A DNA stretch of 64,000 bases from Chryseobacterium echinoideorum (GCF_007474535.1 NZ_VKNW01000002.1:1-64000); one strand, 5' to 3'. Shown: positions 36,260-45,303, numbered from the stretch's first letter. The notes: generated from the letters alone by a model not told the origin. Translations and numbers: made by a program.

Positions 36260-36499
36260 AAACATATTGACAAAATAAAGCGTTTGCTTTTTATTCTACC
36301 TTGCGGAATCTGGTAAATTCAAAAATAGGTGTAGGATAAATAAGTGAAATGCTCATGCTATAGGCGTGGGCTTTCCTGTTTATTCACCTAATGGCTTACC
36401 AGAGCCTCGCAAGAGATAAATACGGCAAAGTCCCACGCTTTCTGTATTTATAATAAACCATCACTTTGGGACTAGGTGAATCCAAAATCATCTTATGTC
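36260..36499 (+). ncRNA. Highly structured 5' leader / candidate cis-regulatory RNA
   Basis: Nested helices can be traced by eye: AAAGCG (36277-36282) with CGCTTT (36436-36441); TTTGC (36283-36287) with GCAAA (36425-36429); CTTGCG (36300-36305) with CGCAAG (36408-36413); TCTGGTAA (36309-36316) with TTACCAGA (36396-36403); TAGGTG (36326-36331) with CACCTA (36385-36390). Competing pairings exist. GCGTGGG (36364-36370) in the apical part can pair with CCCACGC (36432-36438) as a pseudoknot. TTCACCTA (36383-36390) can pair with TAGGTGAA (36473-36480) near the start codon. AGTCCCA (36430-36436 region) can pair with TGGGACT (36467-36473). Mutually exclusive folds next to a start codon suggest a riboswitch-like element. 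I do not recognise an Rfam class. Confidence 0.6.
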
Positions 36500-37018
36500 A
36501 TGAAAAAAATCTTCGTTTCTGTAATGCTTTTAGTTGGAGTATTCAGTTTTTCTCAATCCGTAACAGAGAGATACAACTCTCTTTCTAGGCGATACGAATA
36601 CTTTAATTCATCAGGAAATATTATCGGTTATAAACAGTATAACAGTCTTACCCGACAATGGGAATACTATGATTTAAAGTCTACTGAGTACCAGAGAAAA
36701 CCAAGACAATATGGCGAATACATTCAGCCTAATAATCTTGGTTTGATAGAACGTGCTTTACAACAAAAGCAACAGAATTATGATAAAAACTTCCAATTTG
36801 TCAAATCTAAAATTGAATATATGATAAACGATATTAGAACATGGGATATAGATACTAATACCAAGTACCAAATAATTAGTCAGTTTAAAGATGCTATTTC
36901 TAAAAACTTAGACAGTAGAGATATTGATTATGGTTCTAATCAGCAAACTAATATTGTTATCGAGTGGTTGTTAGATACTTTGGAAGCTATAATTAAAAAG
37001 GTAAACTCTAATAGATAA
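36500..37018 (+). CDS. Secreted protein of unknown function
   Basis: From ATG 36500 the protein has 172 residues. It begins with a signal peptide (MKKIFVSVMLLVGVFSFSQS), followed by two copies of a short aromatic motif: Y-N-S-L-S-R-R-Y-E-Y-F and Y-N-S-L-T-R-Q-W-E-Y-Y, about 25 residues apart. The rest is helical and Q/K-rich. A longer GTG-started reading from 36476 would overlap the leader's pairing sequence and mask the signal peptide, so I reject it. It is the gene controlled by the structured leader. Function unknown. Confidence 0.7.
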   Translation: MKKIFVSVMLLVGVFSFSQSVTERYNSLSRRYEYFNSSGNIIGYKQYNSLTRQWEYYDLKSTEYQRKPRQYGEYIQPNNLGLIERALQQKQQNYDKNFQFVKSKIEYMINDIRTWDIDTNTKYQIISQFKDAISKNLDSRDIDYGSNQQTNIVIEWLLDTLEAIIKKVNSNR

Positions 37019-37054
37019 AACATTTTTGTATCTTAGGGCAAAACTTTTTTATAT

Positions 37055-37270
37055 ATGAACGAAAAATTTAAAATTGGTGATTTAGTTACCTTTAAGGCTC
37101 AACCTAATCCTGGGCAAATGACTGTTGTTGACATTAAAGCAAAGTTCTTAGGTTTTCCACATGCATCTGAAGATAATCCCTTAATTATTGTTCGTTATTG
37201 GGATGACAATAAAAAAGATTTTGAATTTAAAAATTTCTACTTCGTAGAATTGGAATTGGTTAAAAATTGA
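37055..37270 (+). CDS. Small YodC-like (DUF2158-type) protein
   Basis: A 71-residue protein starting MNEKFKIGDLVTFKAQPNPG, followed by M-T-V-V-D-I and a R-Y-W-D-D-N-K-K segment with F-V-E-L-E-L near the end. The pattern F-x-x-G-D-x-V-x-L-K-S-G-G-P-x-M-T-V and the W near residue 48 recall YodC/DUF2158 small beta-barrel proteins. The match is loose. No function is known. Confidence 0.6.
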   Translation: MNEKFKIGDLVTFKAQPNPGQMTVVDIKAKFLGFPHASEDNPLIIVRYWDDNKKDFEFKNFYFVELELVKN

Positions 37271-37279
37271 TTCATTTGT

Positions 37280-37447
37280 TTATTTCTTAGAATTAGGTAA
37301 AGAATTAATGCCTTCATCAGACATTAGTTGTAATACTCCATAGTAATAATGAGTTAAATGAATTTCATTTTTACAGTTTCTCATTGCAGATAGTAAAATC
37401 AATCCTTTAGAATAAGAATTAATTTTTGTTTTTTTTGATTTTTTCAC
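37280..37447 (-). CDS. Possible small protein, 55 residues (GTG start)
   Basis: The reverse strand from GTG at 37447 to TAA at 37280 encodes a lysine-rich start (VKKSKKTKINSYSKG) and a C-terminal half H-Y-Y-Y-G-V-L-Q-L-M-S-D-E-G. Codon use looks like that of neighbouring genes and no overlapping gene competes. There is no recognised family, and the non-ATG start weakens the call. Confidence 0.35.
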   Translation of the reverse strand: MKKSKKTKINSYSKGLILLSAMRNCKNEIHLTHYYYGVLQLMSDEGINSLPNSKK

Positions 37448-37474
37448 GTTGCAAATTTTAAATTGTTAAATAAA

Positions 37475-37498
37475 AAAGCCCCTGAAATTAGGGGCTTT
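37475..37498. terminator. Bidirectional terminator
   Basis: AAAGCCCCT-GAAATT-AGGGGCTTT forms a 9-bp GC-rich stem flanked by A and T tracts. On the reverse strand it overlaps the stop of a truncated reading frame (37497-37598). Confidence 0.85.
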
Positions 37499-37598
37499 AT
37501 TCGTTTGGTATTTTTATTAAGGTCTTTATAATCCTTTCAAATTCGATGTCTGTAATATATTCTTTATCTTTTTGAATCCCCCTCGCTGCCGCACGATT
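37497..37598 (-). pseudogene. Remnant of a leftward gene (C-terminal fragment)
   Basis: The reverse frame ending at TAA 37497-37499 encodes about 33 residues ending R-I-I-K-T-L-I-K-I-P-N-E, preceded by G-I-Q-K-D-K-E-Y-I-T-D-I-E-F. A TAG at 37599 and an inverted repeat cut it off upstream. A terminator follows directly, as expected for a genuine gene end. I cannot identify the parent gene. Confidence 0.3.
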
Positions 37599-37727
37599 CT
37601 ATCATGTGGCATTTCTTTAAAAACTACTCAAAAATTTTATCTTGATAAAAACATCCATTAATGAGTAGAAATTAAATTCAAAATTAATTTATTAAACCAC
37701 ACGAAAGGATTCGTGCAGGAGCGGGAG
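37581..37727. repeat. Imperfect inverted repeat flanking about 115 bp
   Basis: The left arm (37581-37596, ending CCGCACGA) and right arm (37711-37727, starting TCGTGCAGGAGCGGGAG) match in about 12 of 15 aligned pairs. An inner GTGG/CCAC pair also lies just inside. The interior has no ORF. It could be a REP-like or MITE-like element that interrupted the neighbouring gene remnant. Confidence 0.4.
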
Positions 37728-37818
37728 CCTTTTTAGTTTAGGATATGAATTAAAACACACCGTTTTTAAACCCAAATAAAAATATAATCTTTAAATTTGG
37801 CTTTGAAACAAAATTTGA

Positions 37819-38505
37819 ATGTTTGAACTCATACTTTCTGCCATTGGTTTAGGTTTTATGCTGAGTCTCGTTTTTATCGGACCCATTTTTTTTCTCTTAA
37901 TTGAAACTAGCTTTTCCAGAGGTCCGAAACATGCTTTAGCACTAGATTTTGGGGTAATTACTGCAGATTTACTTTGTATCATTGCAGCCTATTACGCCAG
38001 TGCAGATATTGTTGATCTTATCGACAAACATCCGGGATTTTATAGGATTACGTCCATTCTTATCCTTACTTATGGAATTATCATGCTGGTAACAAAGACC
38101 AAAATGCGGATGCCCGGAGAAGAAAAGTTGATCAGTCAGAATTATTTTAAAACCTTTATCAACGGATTTTTATTAAATCTCTTGAATGTGGGAGTCATCC
38201 TTTTCTGGCTCGTTACAGTTATAGGAGTCAGGAACCAGTATCCTGATACAGAAAGCGTAATTATATATCTTGGTATTGTGATTGCAACGTATCTTGCAAT
38301 AGATTTTCTTAAAATATTTCTTGCTAAACAGTTCCACGACAAGCTTACCCAAAAACTGGCGAATAATATAAGGAGAGGTGTAGGTATTGTATTGATTATC
38401 TTCAGTTTTTTTATATTCCTTCAAAGTTTTAAAATGTTTAATCAGTTTGATAAACAATTGGAAGAAGCCGAAAAAAAGGAATTAAAATACAAGAAAAACA
38501 GATAA
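37819..38505 (+). CDS. LysE-family translocator
   Basis: A 228-residue protein with six membrane segments and the LysE/RhtB layout: an N-terminal G-L-G-F-M-L-S-L-V-F-I-G-P-I-F-F segment with the conserved G-P, a central lysine-rich loop and a C-terminal hydrophobic hairpin. The family exports amino acids or related small molecules. The substrate cannot be predicted. It stands alone after the accessory island. Confidence 0.85.
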   Translation: MFELILSAIGLGFMLSLVFIGPIFFLLIETSFSRGPKHALALDFGVITADLLCIIAAYYASADIVDLIDKHPGFYRITSILILTYGIIMLVTKTKMRMPGEEKLISQNYFKTFINGFLLNLLNVGVILFWLVTVIGVRNQYPDTESVIIYLGIVIATYLAIDFLKIFLAKQFHDKLTQKLANNIRRGVGIVLIIFSFFIFLQSFKMFNQFDKQLEEAEKKELKYKKNR

Positions 38506-38653
38506 TTTTAAAAGTATAATAATTCTCATCATCAACCTTACTGAGTAAATGTTCTTGCAAAAAAATATACATCGGAACTACAGAGAAATCATTGCGCACA
38601 TTGCGAAAAAGCAAGTTTTAAACATTAATTTTAAATAAAAACAACATCTGATA

Positions 38654-39577
38654 ATGAAAATATATCCCAAATCTCTTAAAAAAGGCGATAAAATTGCCAT
38701 CATTTCTCCTGCCGGAGTTGTAGAACCTTCTCAGCTCGAAAAAGGAATTGAGATGATTAAAAATAAAGGTTACGAACCTGTTCTAGGTGGAAATCTCTAT
38801 ACAAAGTTTTCCAACGGATATAATTACGCAGGAACTGAAGCAGAAAGACTAAAAGATATCAACTGGGCATTAAATGACAGCGAGATTTCCGCAATCTGGG
38901 CTTCAAGAGGCGGTTACGGATGTCAGCATTTATTAGAAGGTTTAAACTTAAAAGAATTTACTAAAAATCCTAAATGGTACATCGGATATTCTGATAATAC
39001 GGCTATTCAAAGTTGTTTGCTGAAAAAAGGTTTTGTTTCTATTCACGGACAAACGATTAAAACTTCAAGTTTTGGGGTTACTACAGAAAGTAATGATCTT
39101 ATTTTTGATATTTTAAAAGGAAAAAAGCCAAAATACAGCTTAAAATCACATCAATTGAATAAAGAGGGTAATATTGCGGGAGAATTGATCGGAGGAAATT
39201 TAGCCTTGGTTTATGCACTTTTAGGAACTAAATATTCTTTTGATTTTAAAGATAAAATTTTATTCATCGAAGAAATCGGTGAAAAGTTTTATGCACTTGA
39301 TAGAATGATGATGAGTCTCGAACTGGCGGGAGTTTTCAAAAAGATCAAAGGTTTAGTCATCGGCGGAATGACCAATATGGGGGACGAAAAAGACAACAAA
39401 CTATACGAAGAAAGTTTCGATGAATTTGCTTATCAACTGATTTCAGACCGAATTTCCAAGTATAATTTCCCGGTAGTTTTTGGTTTTCCGAATGGTCACA
39501 TTAAAGACAATCGTCCATTGATTATCGGAAGTGAAATTAAAATGAAGATTGATGATAAAGTAAAGATTCGGTTTTAA
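38654..39577 (+). CDS. ldcA: Muramoyltetrapeptide LD-carboxypeptidase (S66)
   Basis: A 307-residue cytoplasmic enzyme with family S66 features: K-K-G-D-K-I-A-I-I-S-P-A-G at the N-terminus, the nucleophile Ser in G-Y-S-D-N-T-A (about residue 115), the glutamate in G-G-N-L-A-L-V... F-I-E-E-I-G-E and a C-terminal histidine in F-G-H-like F-P-N-G-H. It removes the terminal D-Ala from murein tetrapeptides during peptidoglycan recycling. It heads a rightward series with yraN. Confidence 0.9.
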   Translation: MKIYPKSLKKGDKIAIISPAGVVEPSQLEKGIEMIKNKGYEPVLGGNLYTKFSNGYNYAGTEAERLKDINWALNDSEISAIWASRGGYGCQHLLEGLNLKEFTKNPKWYIGYSDNTAIQSCLLKKGFVSIHGQTIKTSSFGVTTESNDLIFDILKGKKPKYSLKSHQLNKEGNIAGELIGGNLALVYALLGTKYSFDFKDKILFIEEIGEKFYALDRMMMSLELAGVFKKIKGLVIGGMTNMGDEKDNKLYEESFDEFAYQLISDRISKYNFPVVFGFPNGHIKDNRPLIIGSEIKMKIDDKVKIRF

Positions 39578-39625
39578 ATAAAAGACGCTTAAATAGTCAA
39601 ACTCTCCCACTCTCAAACTTATCCA

Positions 39626-39997
39626 ATGGCAGATCATAACGAATTAGGCAAGAAAGCAGAAGACTTGGCAGCTGAATATTTAGTAAAAAACGGATACAAA
39701 ATTCTTGTCAGAAACTTTCGTTTTCAAAAATCTGAAATTGATATTATTGCTGAAAAAGAGAATCTAATTGTTGTGGTTGAAGTAAAAGCGCGTTCCACAG
39801 ACTTTTTTATTCTTCCTCAGGAAGCGGTCACAAAAGGAAAGATCAAGTCAATTGTTTTGGCAGCCAATCATTTTATGGAGGAATTCAATAAAAATCAGGA
39901 AGTAAGATTTGATATTATTTCCGTTCTTCCCGACACAAACGGAAATTTAGTTATAGAACATATTAAAGATGCCTTTGAAGCATTTGACGCAAATTAA
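39626..39997 (+). CDS. yraN: YraN family (UPF0102) nuclease-like protein
   Basis: A 123-residue protein with the UPF0102 pattern: L-G-K-K-A-E-D-L-A-A-E-Y-L, then G-Y-K-I-L-V-R-N-F-R, E-I-D-I-I-A and V-V-E-V-K-A-R. The last two form the D-x-n-E-x-K core of the restriction-endonuclease-like fold. It is a predicted Holliday-junction-resolvase-like nuclease of unproven role. Confidence 0.93.
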   Translation: MADHNELGKKAEDLAAEYLVKNGYKILVRNFRFQKSEIDIIAEKENLIVVVEVKARSTDFFILPQEAVTKGKIKSIVLAANHFMEEFNKNQEVRFDIISVLPDTNGNLVIEHIKDAFEAFDAN

Positions 39998-40093
39998 TAT
40001 AACAATGTATCAATTTAGCAATGTAGTAATGTAACAATCACCGGTAAACTGTTATATTGATACAGTGTTACACTTAAAAAAAGTGAAATTTTT

Positions 40094-40846
40094 ATGAAAA
40101 CAATACTCATCACGGGAGCTACTTCCGGAATTGGAAAAGCAACAGCAGAACTTTTAGCAAAACAGGGAAACAGAATCATCATCTGCGGCAGGCGTACAGA
40201 AGTTTTAGAAAAGGTAAAATCAGAATTATCGAAATTGACTGAAGTTTTCAGTTTGCAATTTGATGTCAGAAATTTGCAAGAGGTTGAAAATGCTATTACA
40301 TCGCTTCCCGATGAATGGAAAAATGTGGATGTTCTCATCAATAATGCAGGAAATGCACATGGTTTAGAACCACTTTCAGCAGGAAGCACAGATGACTGGG
40401 ACAATATGATTGATGGAAATGTAAAAGGACTTTTGTATGTTTCTAAAACTTTGATTCCGATGATGAAAGAAAGAAGTTCCGGACATATTATCAACATCAG
40501 TTCGGTTGCGGCGAGACAGACCTATGCAAATGGCGTAGTTTATTGCGCTACAAAAAAAGCGGTTGATGTCATTTCCGAAGGAATGAGAATCGAATTGACT
40601 GAATTCGGAATTCGTGTCACCAATATTCAGCCCGGAGCTGTAGCGACAGATTTTTCTTTAATCCGATTTAAGGGCGATCAGGAAAGAGCTGCAACAGTTT
40701 ATGCTGGTTATGAAGCCTTAAAAGCTGAAGATATTGCCGATGCGATTGCGTATTGCATCAACGCCCCGCAACATGTAACGGTTTCGGATATGACCATTTA
40801 TCCGAGTGCACAAAGCGAACCGAGAACGATTTACAGAAAAGGATAA
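40094..40846 (+). CDS. SDR-family NADP-dependent oxidoreductase (YdfG-like)
   Basis: A 250-residue short-chain dehydrogenase with T-G-A-T-S-G-I-G-K-A (cofactor), an R-R pair after strand 2 (C-G-R-R-T) that favours NADP, N-N-A-G-N-A, the catalytic Ser and Y-C-A-T-K-K-A, and the P-G-A-V-A-T-D-F-S loop. It is closest in pattern to YdfG-type 3-hydroxy acid (serine/allo-threonine) dehydrogenases. Substrate uncertain. Confidence 0.88.
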   Translation: MKTILITGATSGIGKATAELLAKQGNRIIICGRRTEVLEKVKSELSKLTEVFSLQFDVRNLQEVENAITSLPDEWKNVDVLINNAGNAHGLEPLSAGSTDDWDNMIDGNVKGLLYVSKTLIPMMKERSSGHIINISSVAARQTYANGVVYCATKKAVDVISEGMRIELTEFGIRVTNIQPGAVATDFSLIRFKGDQERAATVYAGYEALKAEDIADAIAYCINAPQHVTVSDMTIYPSAQSEPRTIYRKG

Positions 40847-40883
40847 TTTCAATCTGAAAATAATTTAATTTGAGAATTTGAAA

Positions 40884-41315
40884 ATGAGGTTGTTCCCTAT
40901 CCTACTTTTGTTTTGTTATGCTTTGGGATTTTCTCAAAAGTATTTAAAACAGGAAAAAGCAGTTTTAATACAGGCTAAAAAATTGGATTCACTGATGCAA
41001 AATAATGATTACCAAATTTTGAATTTGTTTGAAAATGGGGTTTCTTTCGGTCATTCCAATGGCTGGATTCAGAATTTGCATGATTTTAAAAAAGATTTTA
41101 ATTCCAAAAAAGTAGTTTATAAAGAGATTAAACAGACAGAGGTTTCCGAAATCAAAAAATTCAACAAAACATTCAGCATCCGAAGGAAAATAAATGTCTC
41201 AGGTTTATATAAAAATCAGGAATTTAAAATGACTTTATCACTTCTGGAAATCTGGATCAAAAACAAATCCGAATGGAAATTGTGGAGCCGGCAAAGTGTG
41301 GAGATAAAGCCGTAA
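40884..41315 (+). CDS. Exported NTF2-like (DUF4440) protein
   Basis: From ATG 40884 the protein has 143 residues: a signal peptide (MRLFPILLLFCYALGFSQ) followed by an NTF2-like alpha-beta cone with I-L-N-L-F-E-N-G-V-S-F-G-H-S-N-G and W-x-x-W-S-R-Q at the end, the DUF4440 pattern. An alternative TTG start at 40878 adds only two residues. Function unknown; probably periplasmic. Confidence 0.78.
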   Translation: MRLFPILLLFCYALGFSQKYLKQEKAVLIQAKKLDSLMQNNDYQILNLFENGVSFGHSNGWIQNLHDFKKDFNSKKVVYKEIKQTEVSEIKKFNKTFSIRRKINVSGLYKNQEFKMTLSLLEIWIKNKSEWKLWSRQSVEIKP

Positions 41316-41366
41316 ATTTGCCAAAGTAAAAACAGATTAGATTTATCGGTTAAAATTTAATTAAAA

Positions 41367-42044
41367 ATGAAAATCCTATACCTCGAAACCTCTTCCAAAA
41401 ACTGTTCGGTTGCCATTTCTGATGACGATAAATTGTTATGTGTATGCGAAGAAGTTTCAGAAAACTATAAGCAATCCGAAAGTCTTCATACCTTCGTAGA
41501 ATGGGCATTGGAAGGCGCAGAAATTTCGTTGAAAGATATTGAAGCCGTTTCTTTAGGAAAAGGTCCCGGTTCTTATACAGGTTTGAGAATTGGTGCAGCT
41601 TCGGCAAAAGGGTTTTGTTATGGTCTGAAAATACCTTTGGTTGCCGTTAATTCTATGGAAAGCATGATTGAGCCGTTTTTAGGGCTAAACTTTGACTTTA
41701 TTATCCCTTTAGTCGATGCAAGACGAATGGAGGTTTATACGGCTGTTTATGACGGAAATTCGGGTGAAGAGATTTTACCGACAGAAGCAAAAATTTTAGA
41801 TGAATATGCTTTTGAAGAATTTAAAGATAAAAAAATTCTTTTCGTAGGAGATGGGTCTGCAAAAGCTAAAGATATTTTACAGCTTCCAAATGCGGAATTT
41901 AAAGCCGACATCTACCCTTCTGCTCAATATTTAGTCAAAAAAACTTTAGAAAAAATAGAAAACAAAGATTTTGAAGATATCGCCTATTTTGAACCTTTCT
42001 ATCTGAAAGATTTTCACGGGGTAAAAAAGAAAAATACGGAATAG
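41367..42044 (+). CDS. tsaB: tRNA threonylcarbamoyladenosine biosynthesis protein TsaB
   Basis: A 225-residue ASKHA-fold protein with I-L-Y-L-E-T-S-S-K-N-C-S-V-A-I at the start, the G-K-G-P-G-S-Y-T-G-L-R-I-G signature and a D-A-R-R-M-E-V-Y motif. TsaB scaffolds TsaD and TsaE in forming t6A37 in tRNAs reading ANN codons. It ends at a terminator shared with the convergent sprE gene. Confidence 0.94.
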   Translation: MKILYLETSSKNCSVAISDDDKLLCVCEEVSENYKQSESLHTFVEWALEGAEISLKDIEAVSLGKGPGSYTGLRIGAASAKGFCYGLKIPLVAVNSMESMIEPFLGLNFDFIIPLVDARRMEVYTAVYDGNSGEEILPTEAKILDEYAFEEFKDKKILFVGDGSAKAKDILQLPNAEFKADIYPSAQYLVKKTLEKIENKDFEDIAYFEPFYLKDFHGVKKKNTE

Positions 42045-42055
42045 GCATCCATCAA

Positions 42056-42084
42056 AAAAAGCGAAGATAAATCCTCGCTTTTTT
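42056..42084. terminator. Bidirectional terminator between tsaB and sprE
   Basis: AAAAAGCGA and TCGCTTTTT pair around a 10-nt loop, with A and T tracts on either side. Confidence 0.85.
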
Positions 42085-42088
42085 GTAT

Positions 42089-44659
42089 TTATTTACCGAA
42101 TTGCTTTGCCGGAACAGTATTGGGAACCATCTGAAGATCACTTTCTTGTGGTTTTTTAGGAACTCCATTATTCTGATTATTCATCTGCTGCATATTTTTA
42201 TTCTGTTGAATTTGATTTTGCTGCTGATTGATTTTATTCTGAGGAATATTCCCTGCTTGATTAGTTTGATTTCCAATCACCTGCTTATTATTCTGAATCG
42301 TATTTCCCTTATTATCGGTTGCCTGAAATTTCAGATCACTTTTCAGGTAGTTCAGCATTTCTTTGGCTTTAATACCTTCAGGTGTTTTTGCATAATTGAG
42401 AACCAGCTGTTCAAGCTGTAGAATCATGACCTCTTTCCCATTCATTTTTCCGGCATTGAAGGCGTTCAGAAGACTTAGTTTAGGAACCAGCGCATCTTTC
42501 GGATATTTAAGGATAATCTCTTCTATTGTGCTTTGGCTCTGCGTAAATTTTTCAGATTCATATAATGCATAAGCAGTTTTATACGCATTTTCTACCTCAT
42601 CGGATGATTTTACAAAGTTGCTGTTTTTAGGATTTCTTACAAATTCAGCATACGAGGTATAAGGATAATCTGTAAGTAAAATCTGCTTGGCTCTTGCTGC
42701 AACCTGTGGGTTTTTCTCGTAATTCATTGCAAAAATTTCATACAATGCCTGCAGCATCACTTTTTCTTCCGGTTTCACATCTACCAGATCGTATAATGTT
42801 TTAGTGGCTAAAGGGGTATTGGTAAAATAGTTCTGATACATCACGCCCAGTCCCAAAGAAGCTGTATCTCTGTCTTTTTTCAGCTGGGAAAGTTTGGCTG
42901 CATCTGTAGGAATCTGCTCAATATAAAAAGCCGGCTCAAAACGTCTGGGATTGGGAGCTGAATTTACGCCCAAAGCTTCATTTTTCAAGTCTTCCAAAGA
43001 AGCCATTTTTTTGGAATAACGCCAGTTGTCTGACAGCGCACGGTCTCCCCAAACCTGCTTAAAGGTAGCAGAACCTTTACTTACCGTATTATTATTGCTG
43101 AAATAAAAACCTTTGGCAGCTACTCCAAAATCCTCAAAACTTCCGCCTCCGTTGGCAAAAATGGAATTGGCATTATAATCTCCGGTATCAAAACCTTTAC
43201 TTCTTTCGGCTCTTCTTCTTTCCTGTTCTTCTTTTTCTTCTTTAACTTTTAGTTTTTCGATGTATTTGGCAAAATATTCATTTTTTTGTGGCTCTGTCAT
43301 TTTAGCTAAAGAAAGAATACTGTCGTTTTTCTTGATCAGGTAATAGTTTTTTGAGATTTTTTTGATATAGTTAGACTGATCCTGCAATAAAATTTTTGAG
43401 GGCTCATAAGTCATGGCTACCAATGCGGAATCATAGTAAGCTCCTGCTCCGATGTAATCATTCTTTTCCAGATAGCTCTTCCCTATTTCATAATAAGCCA
43501 GTCCTCTTACCTGCGAATCGGAAACTTTTTCCTGCAAAGACTTTCTGAAAAACTCCTGTGCCTCTGTCTTTTTACCGGCTTTATTTGCCATTAAGCCGAG
43601 CGCATAGTAAAATTCATTTTTTCTTGATCCATAAGTTCCCTTTTTACTTATTTTTTCAAGATAATCTTTTGCGCCTTCGTAATTTCCTTTGCCATTGAAT
43701 GTCTTTGCGATTTCAATCTGAGATTTTACTTCAAATTCAAAATCATTAGCATATTTATAAGCAGCAAGAAAACTTTCTCTTGCAAGATCAGATTTCCCTT
43801 GTTCCTGCAATACCTGTCCCCTCAAAAAGGCTATCCTGCTTTTCAGTTTTCTGTTTCCGTTAAGTTCAAATGCACGGTTTAATTCTTTTATTGCCTCTTC
43901 TTTTTTTCCTGCATCTAAAAGGGACTCTGCATAGTAAATACTTAGGATTTTTTCGTGATCTTTACTTATTTTTTCACTTTTAAGCTGAGCGAATATTTCT
44001 TCAGATTTATGAAAGTTTTTCATCTGAGCATACGCCAAAGCCTCATACACATGAGCCAGAGGAAGTCTTTTATCCTCTTTCATGTGCGTAAAAACATAAT
44101 TCAGCGCATCCAGAGCAGGAAGATATTTTCCTTGATAAATTCTGGATTGTACCAAAATCATGTAGGCATCAAAAATGGTTTTGTTCTGCTCTTCTCCTTT
44201 TCTGATAACCGAATATTTATTAATAGCTTTCAGAGCTTTTGCTTCGGCAATTTCTAAAACGGAAGCTCCGGTATTTTCGGTTCCGTCTGCATTTTGAGAT
44301 ACAGGATTATTTCCTGGCATTCCCGGTGGCATTCCGGGAGCACTTCTGGTGCTTGATGACCGGTTGACTTCTGCCATTTTCATTGAATTTTCTGCAAAGG
44401 CTGCAGATTGACCCAAATCACTTCCCAAAGGTTGTTCTTCATAAGTCAATATGGGAATATAAGGGGCATAAAAATTATCTTTATGCTCTTTATCTCTGTC
44501 TGTAAACTCACTGTTTAAAGCATCTTTGGCATTAAACAATGTATTATAATATGTGGAAAACCCTTTTAAAAACTTTGATCTCGCTTCCGGTTTCTTCACT
44601 TTCGTGGAACAGGAAACGACAACAATTGCTGCTAAAAGGAATATAATTTTCTTTTTCAT
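42089..44659 (-). CDS. sprE: SprE/PorW-type TPR lipoprotein of gliding and type IX secretion
   Basis: An 856-residue lipoprotein: the lipobox V-V-S-C lies at residues 14-17. The body consists of many TPR-like helical repeats (about 130-420 and 610-800). A low-complexity Q/N-rich segment (about 790-830) precedes the end. Size, lipobox and TPR layout match SprE of Flavobacterium johnsoniae and PorW of Porphyromonas, which link the type IX secretion motor and translocon. The presence of a T9SS cargo (alpha-amylase at 63162) fits. It lies 70 bp downstream of maf on the same strand. Confidence 0.82.
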   Translation of the reverse strand: MKKKIIFLLAAIVVVSCSTKVKKPEARSKFLKGFSTYYNTLFNAKDALNSEFTDRDKEHKDNFYAPYIPILTYEEQPLGSDLGQSAAFAENSMKMAEVNRSSSTRSAPGMPPGMPGNNPVSQNADGTENTGASVLEIAEAKALKAINKYSVIRKGEEQNKTIFDAYMILVQSRIYQGKYLPALDALNYVFTHMKEDKRLPLAHVYEALAYAQMKNFHKSEEIFAQLKSEKISKDHEKILSIYYAESLLDAGKKEEAIKELNRAFELNGNRKLKSRIAFLRGQVLQEQGKSDLARESFLAAYKYANDFEFEVKSQIEIAKTFNGKGNYEGAKDYLEKISKKGTYGSRKNEFYYALGLMANKAGKKTEAQEFFRKSLQEKVSDSQVRGLAYYEIGKSYLEKNDYIGAGAYYDSALVAMTYEPSKILLQDQSNYIKKISKNYYLIKKNDSILSLAKMTEPQKNEYFAKYIEKLKVKEEKEEQERRRAERSKGFDTGDYNANSIFANGGGSFEDFGVAAKGFYFSNNNTVSKGSATFKQVWGDRALSDNWRYSKKMASLEDLKNEALGVNSAPNPRRFEPAFYIEQIPTDAAKLSQLKKDRDTASLGLGVMYQNYFTNTPLATKTLYDLVDVKPEEKVMLQALYEIFAMNYEKNPQVAARAKQILLTDYPYTSYAEFVRNPKNSNFVKSSDEVENAYKTAYALYESEKFTQSQSTIEEIILKYPKDALVPKLSLLNAFNAGKMNGKEVMILQLEQLVLNYAKTPEGIKAKEMLNYLKSDLKFQATDNKGNTIQNNKQVIGNQTNQAGNIPQNKINQQQNQIQQNKNMQQMNNQNNGVPKKPQESDLQMVPNTVPAKQFGK

Positions 44660-44730
44660 TATTTTAATATAACTCGCTAATTTACTTTTTATTATCAGCA
44701 GTTTGATGATTTTGTAAAAATAATAAAAAA

Positions 44731-45303
44731 TTATTTTGGAAATTCCTGTAGTTGTTTCAATATTTTAATGACCAAATGGGTAGGCAGTCCCATAATAGTA
44801 TAGAAACTTCCTTTAATACTTTTTATTTTAGCCATTCCGAGCCATTCCTGTATTCCATAGCTTCCTGCTTTATCAAAAGGCTGATAATTTTTAATATAGA
44901 AATCTATTTCATCATCAGATATTTCATCAAATTCCACATCAGCAACATCAGTTTCTGTAATGGTCGTATGGATCGTTTTAATAGTAATTCCCGTAAAAAC
45001 CTGATGAATTTTCCCGGATAACAGACGGAGCATTTTTTTTGCTTCCTCTTTATCTTTAGGTTTGCCGAGAATTTGATTATCAATAGCAACTACAGTATCT
45101 GCGGTGAGCAAAATCTCATTTTCAGAAAGATTTTGGTAAGCTTTTGCTTTGAGTTCGGAGAGATAGGCGGCTGAGTCTGCGATAGCAATATTCTGAGGTA
45201 AAATTTCATCACAATCAATTTTTATCACCTCAAACTTTAAACCCAGTCCGGATAAAAGTTCTTTTCTTCTAGGAGACTGTGAAGCTAAAAGTAATCTCAT
45301 CAT
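44731..45303 (-). CDS. maf: Maf-family nucleoside triphosphate pyrophosphatase
   Basis: A 190-residue protein with L-L-A-S-Q-S-P-R-R-K-E-L-L at the start, the T-A-D-T-V-V motif and a D-K-A-G-S-Y-G-I-Q segment, all Maf signatures. Maf proteins hydrolyse dTTP/UTP or modified nucleotides and can slow septation. It starts 9 bp after kdsC on the same strand. Confidence 0.94.
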   Translation of the reverse strand: MMRLLLASQSPRRKELLSGLGLKFEVIKIDCDEILPQNIAIADSAAYLSELKAKAYQNLSENEILLTADTVVAIDNQILGKPKDKEEAKKMLRLLSGKIHQVFTGITIKTIHTTITETDVADVEFDEISDDEIDFYIKNYQPFDKAGSYGIQEWLGMAKIKSIKGSFYTIMGLPTHLVIKILKQLQEFPK

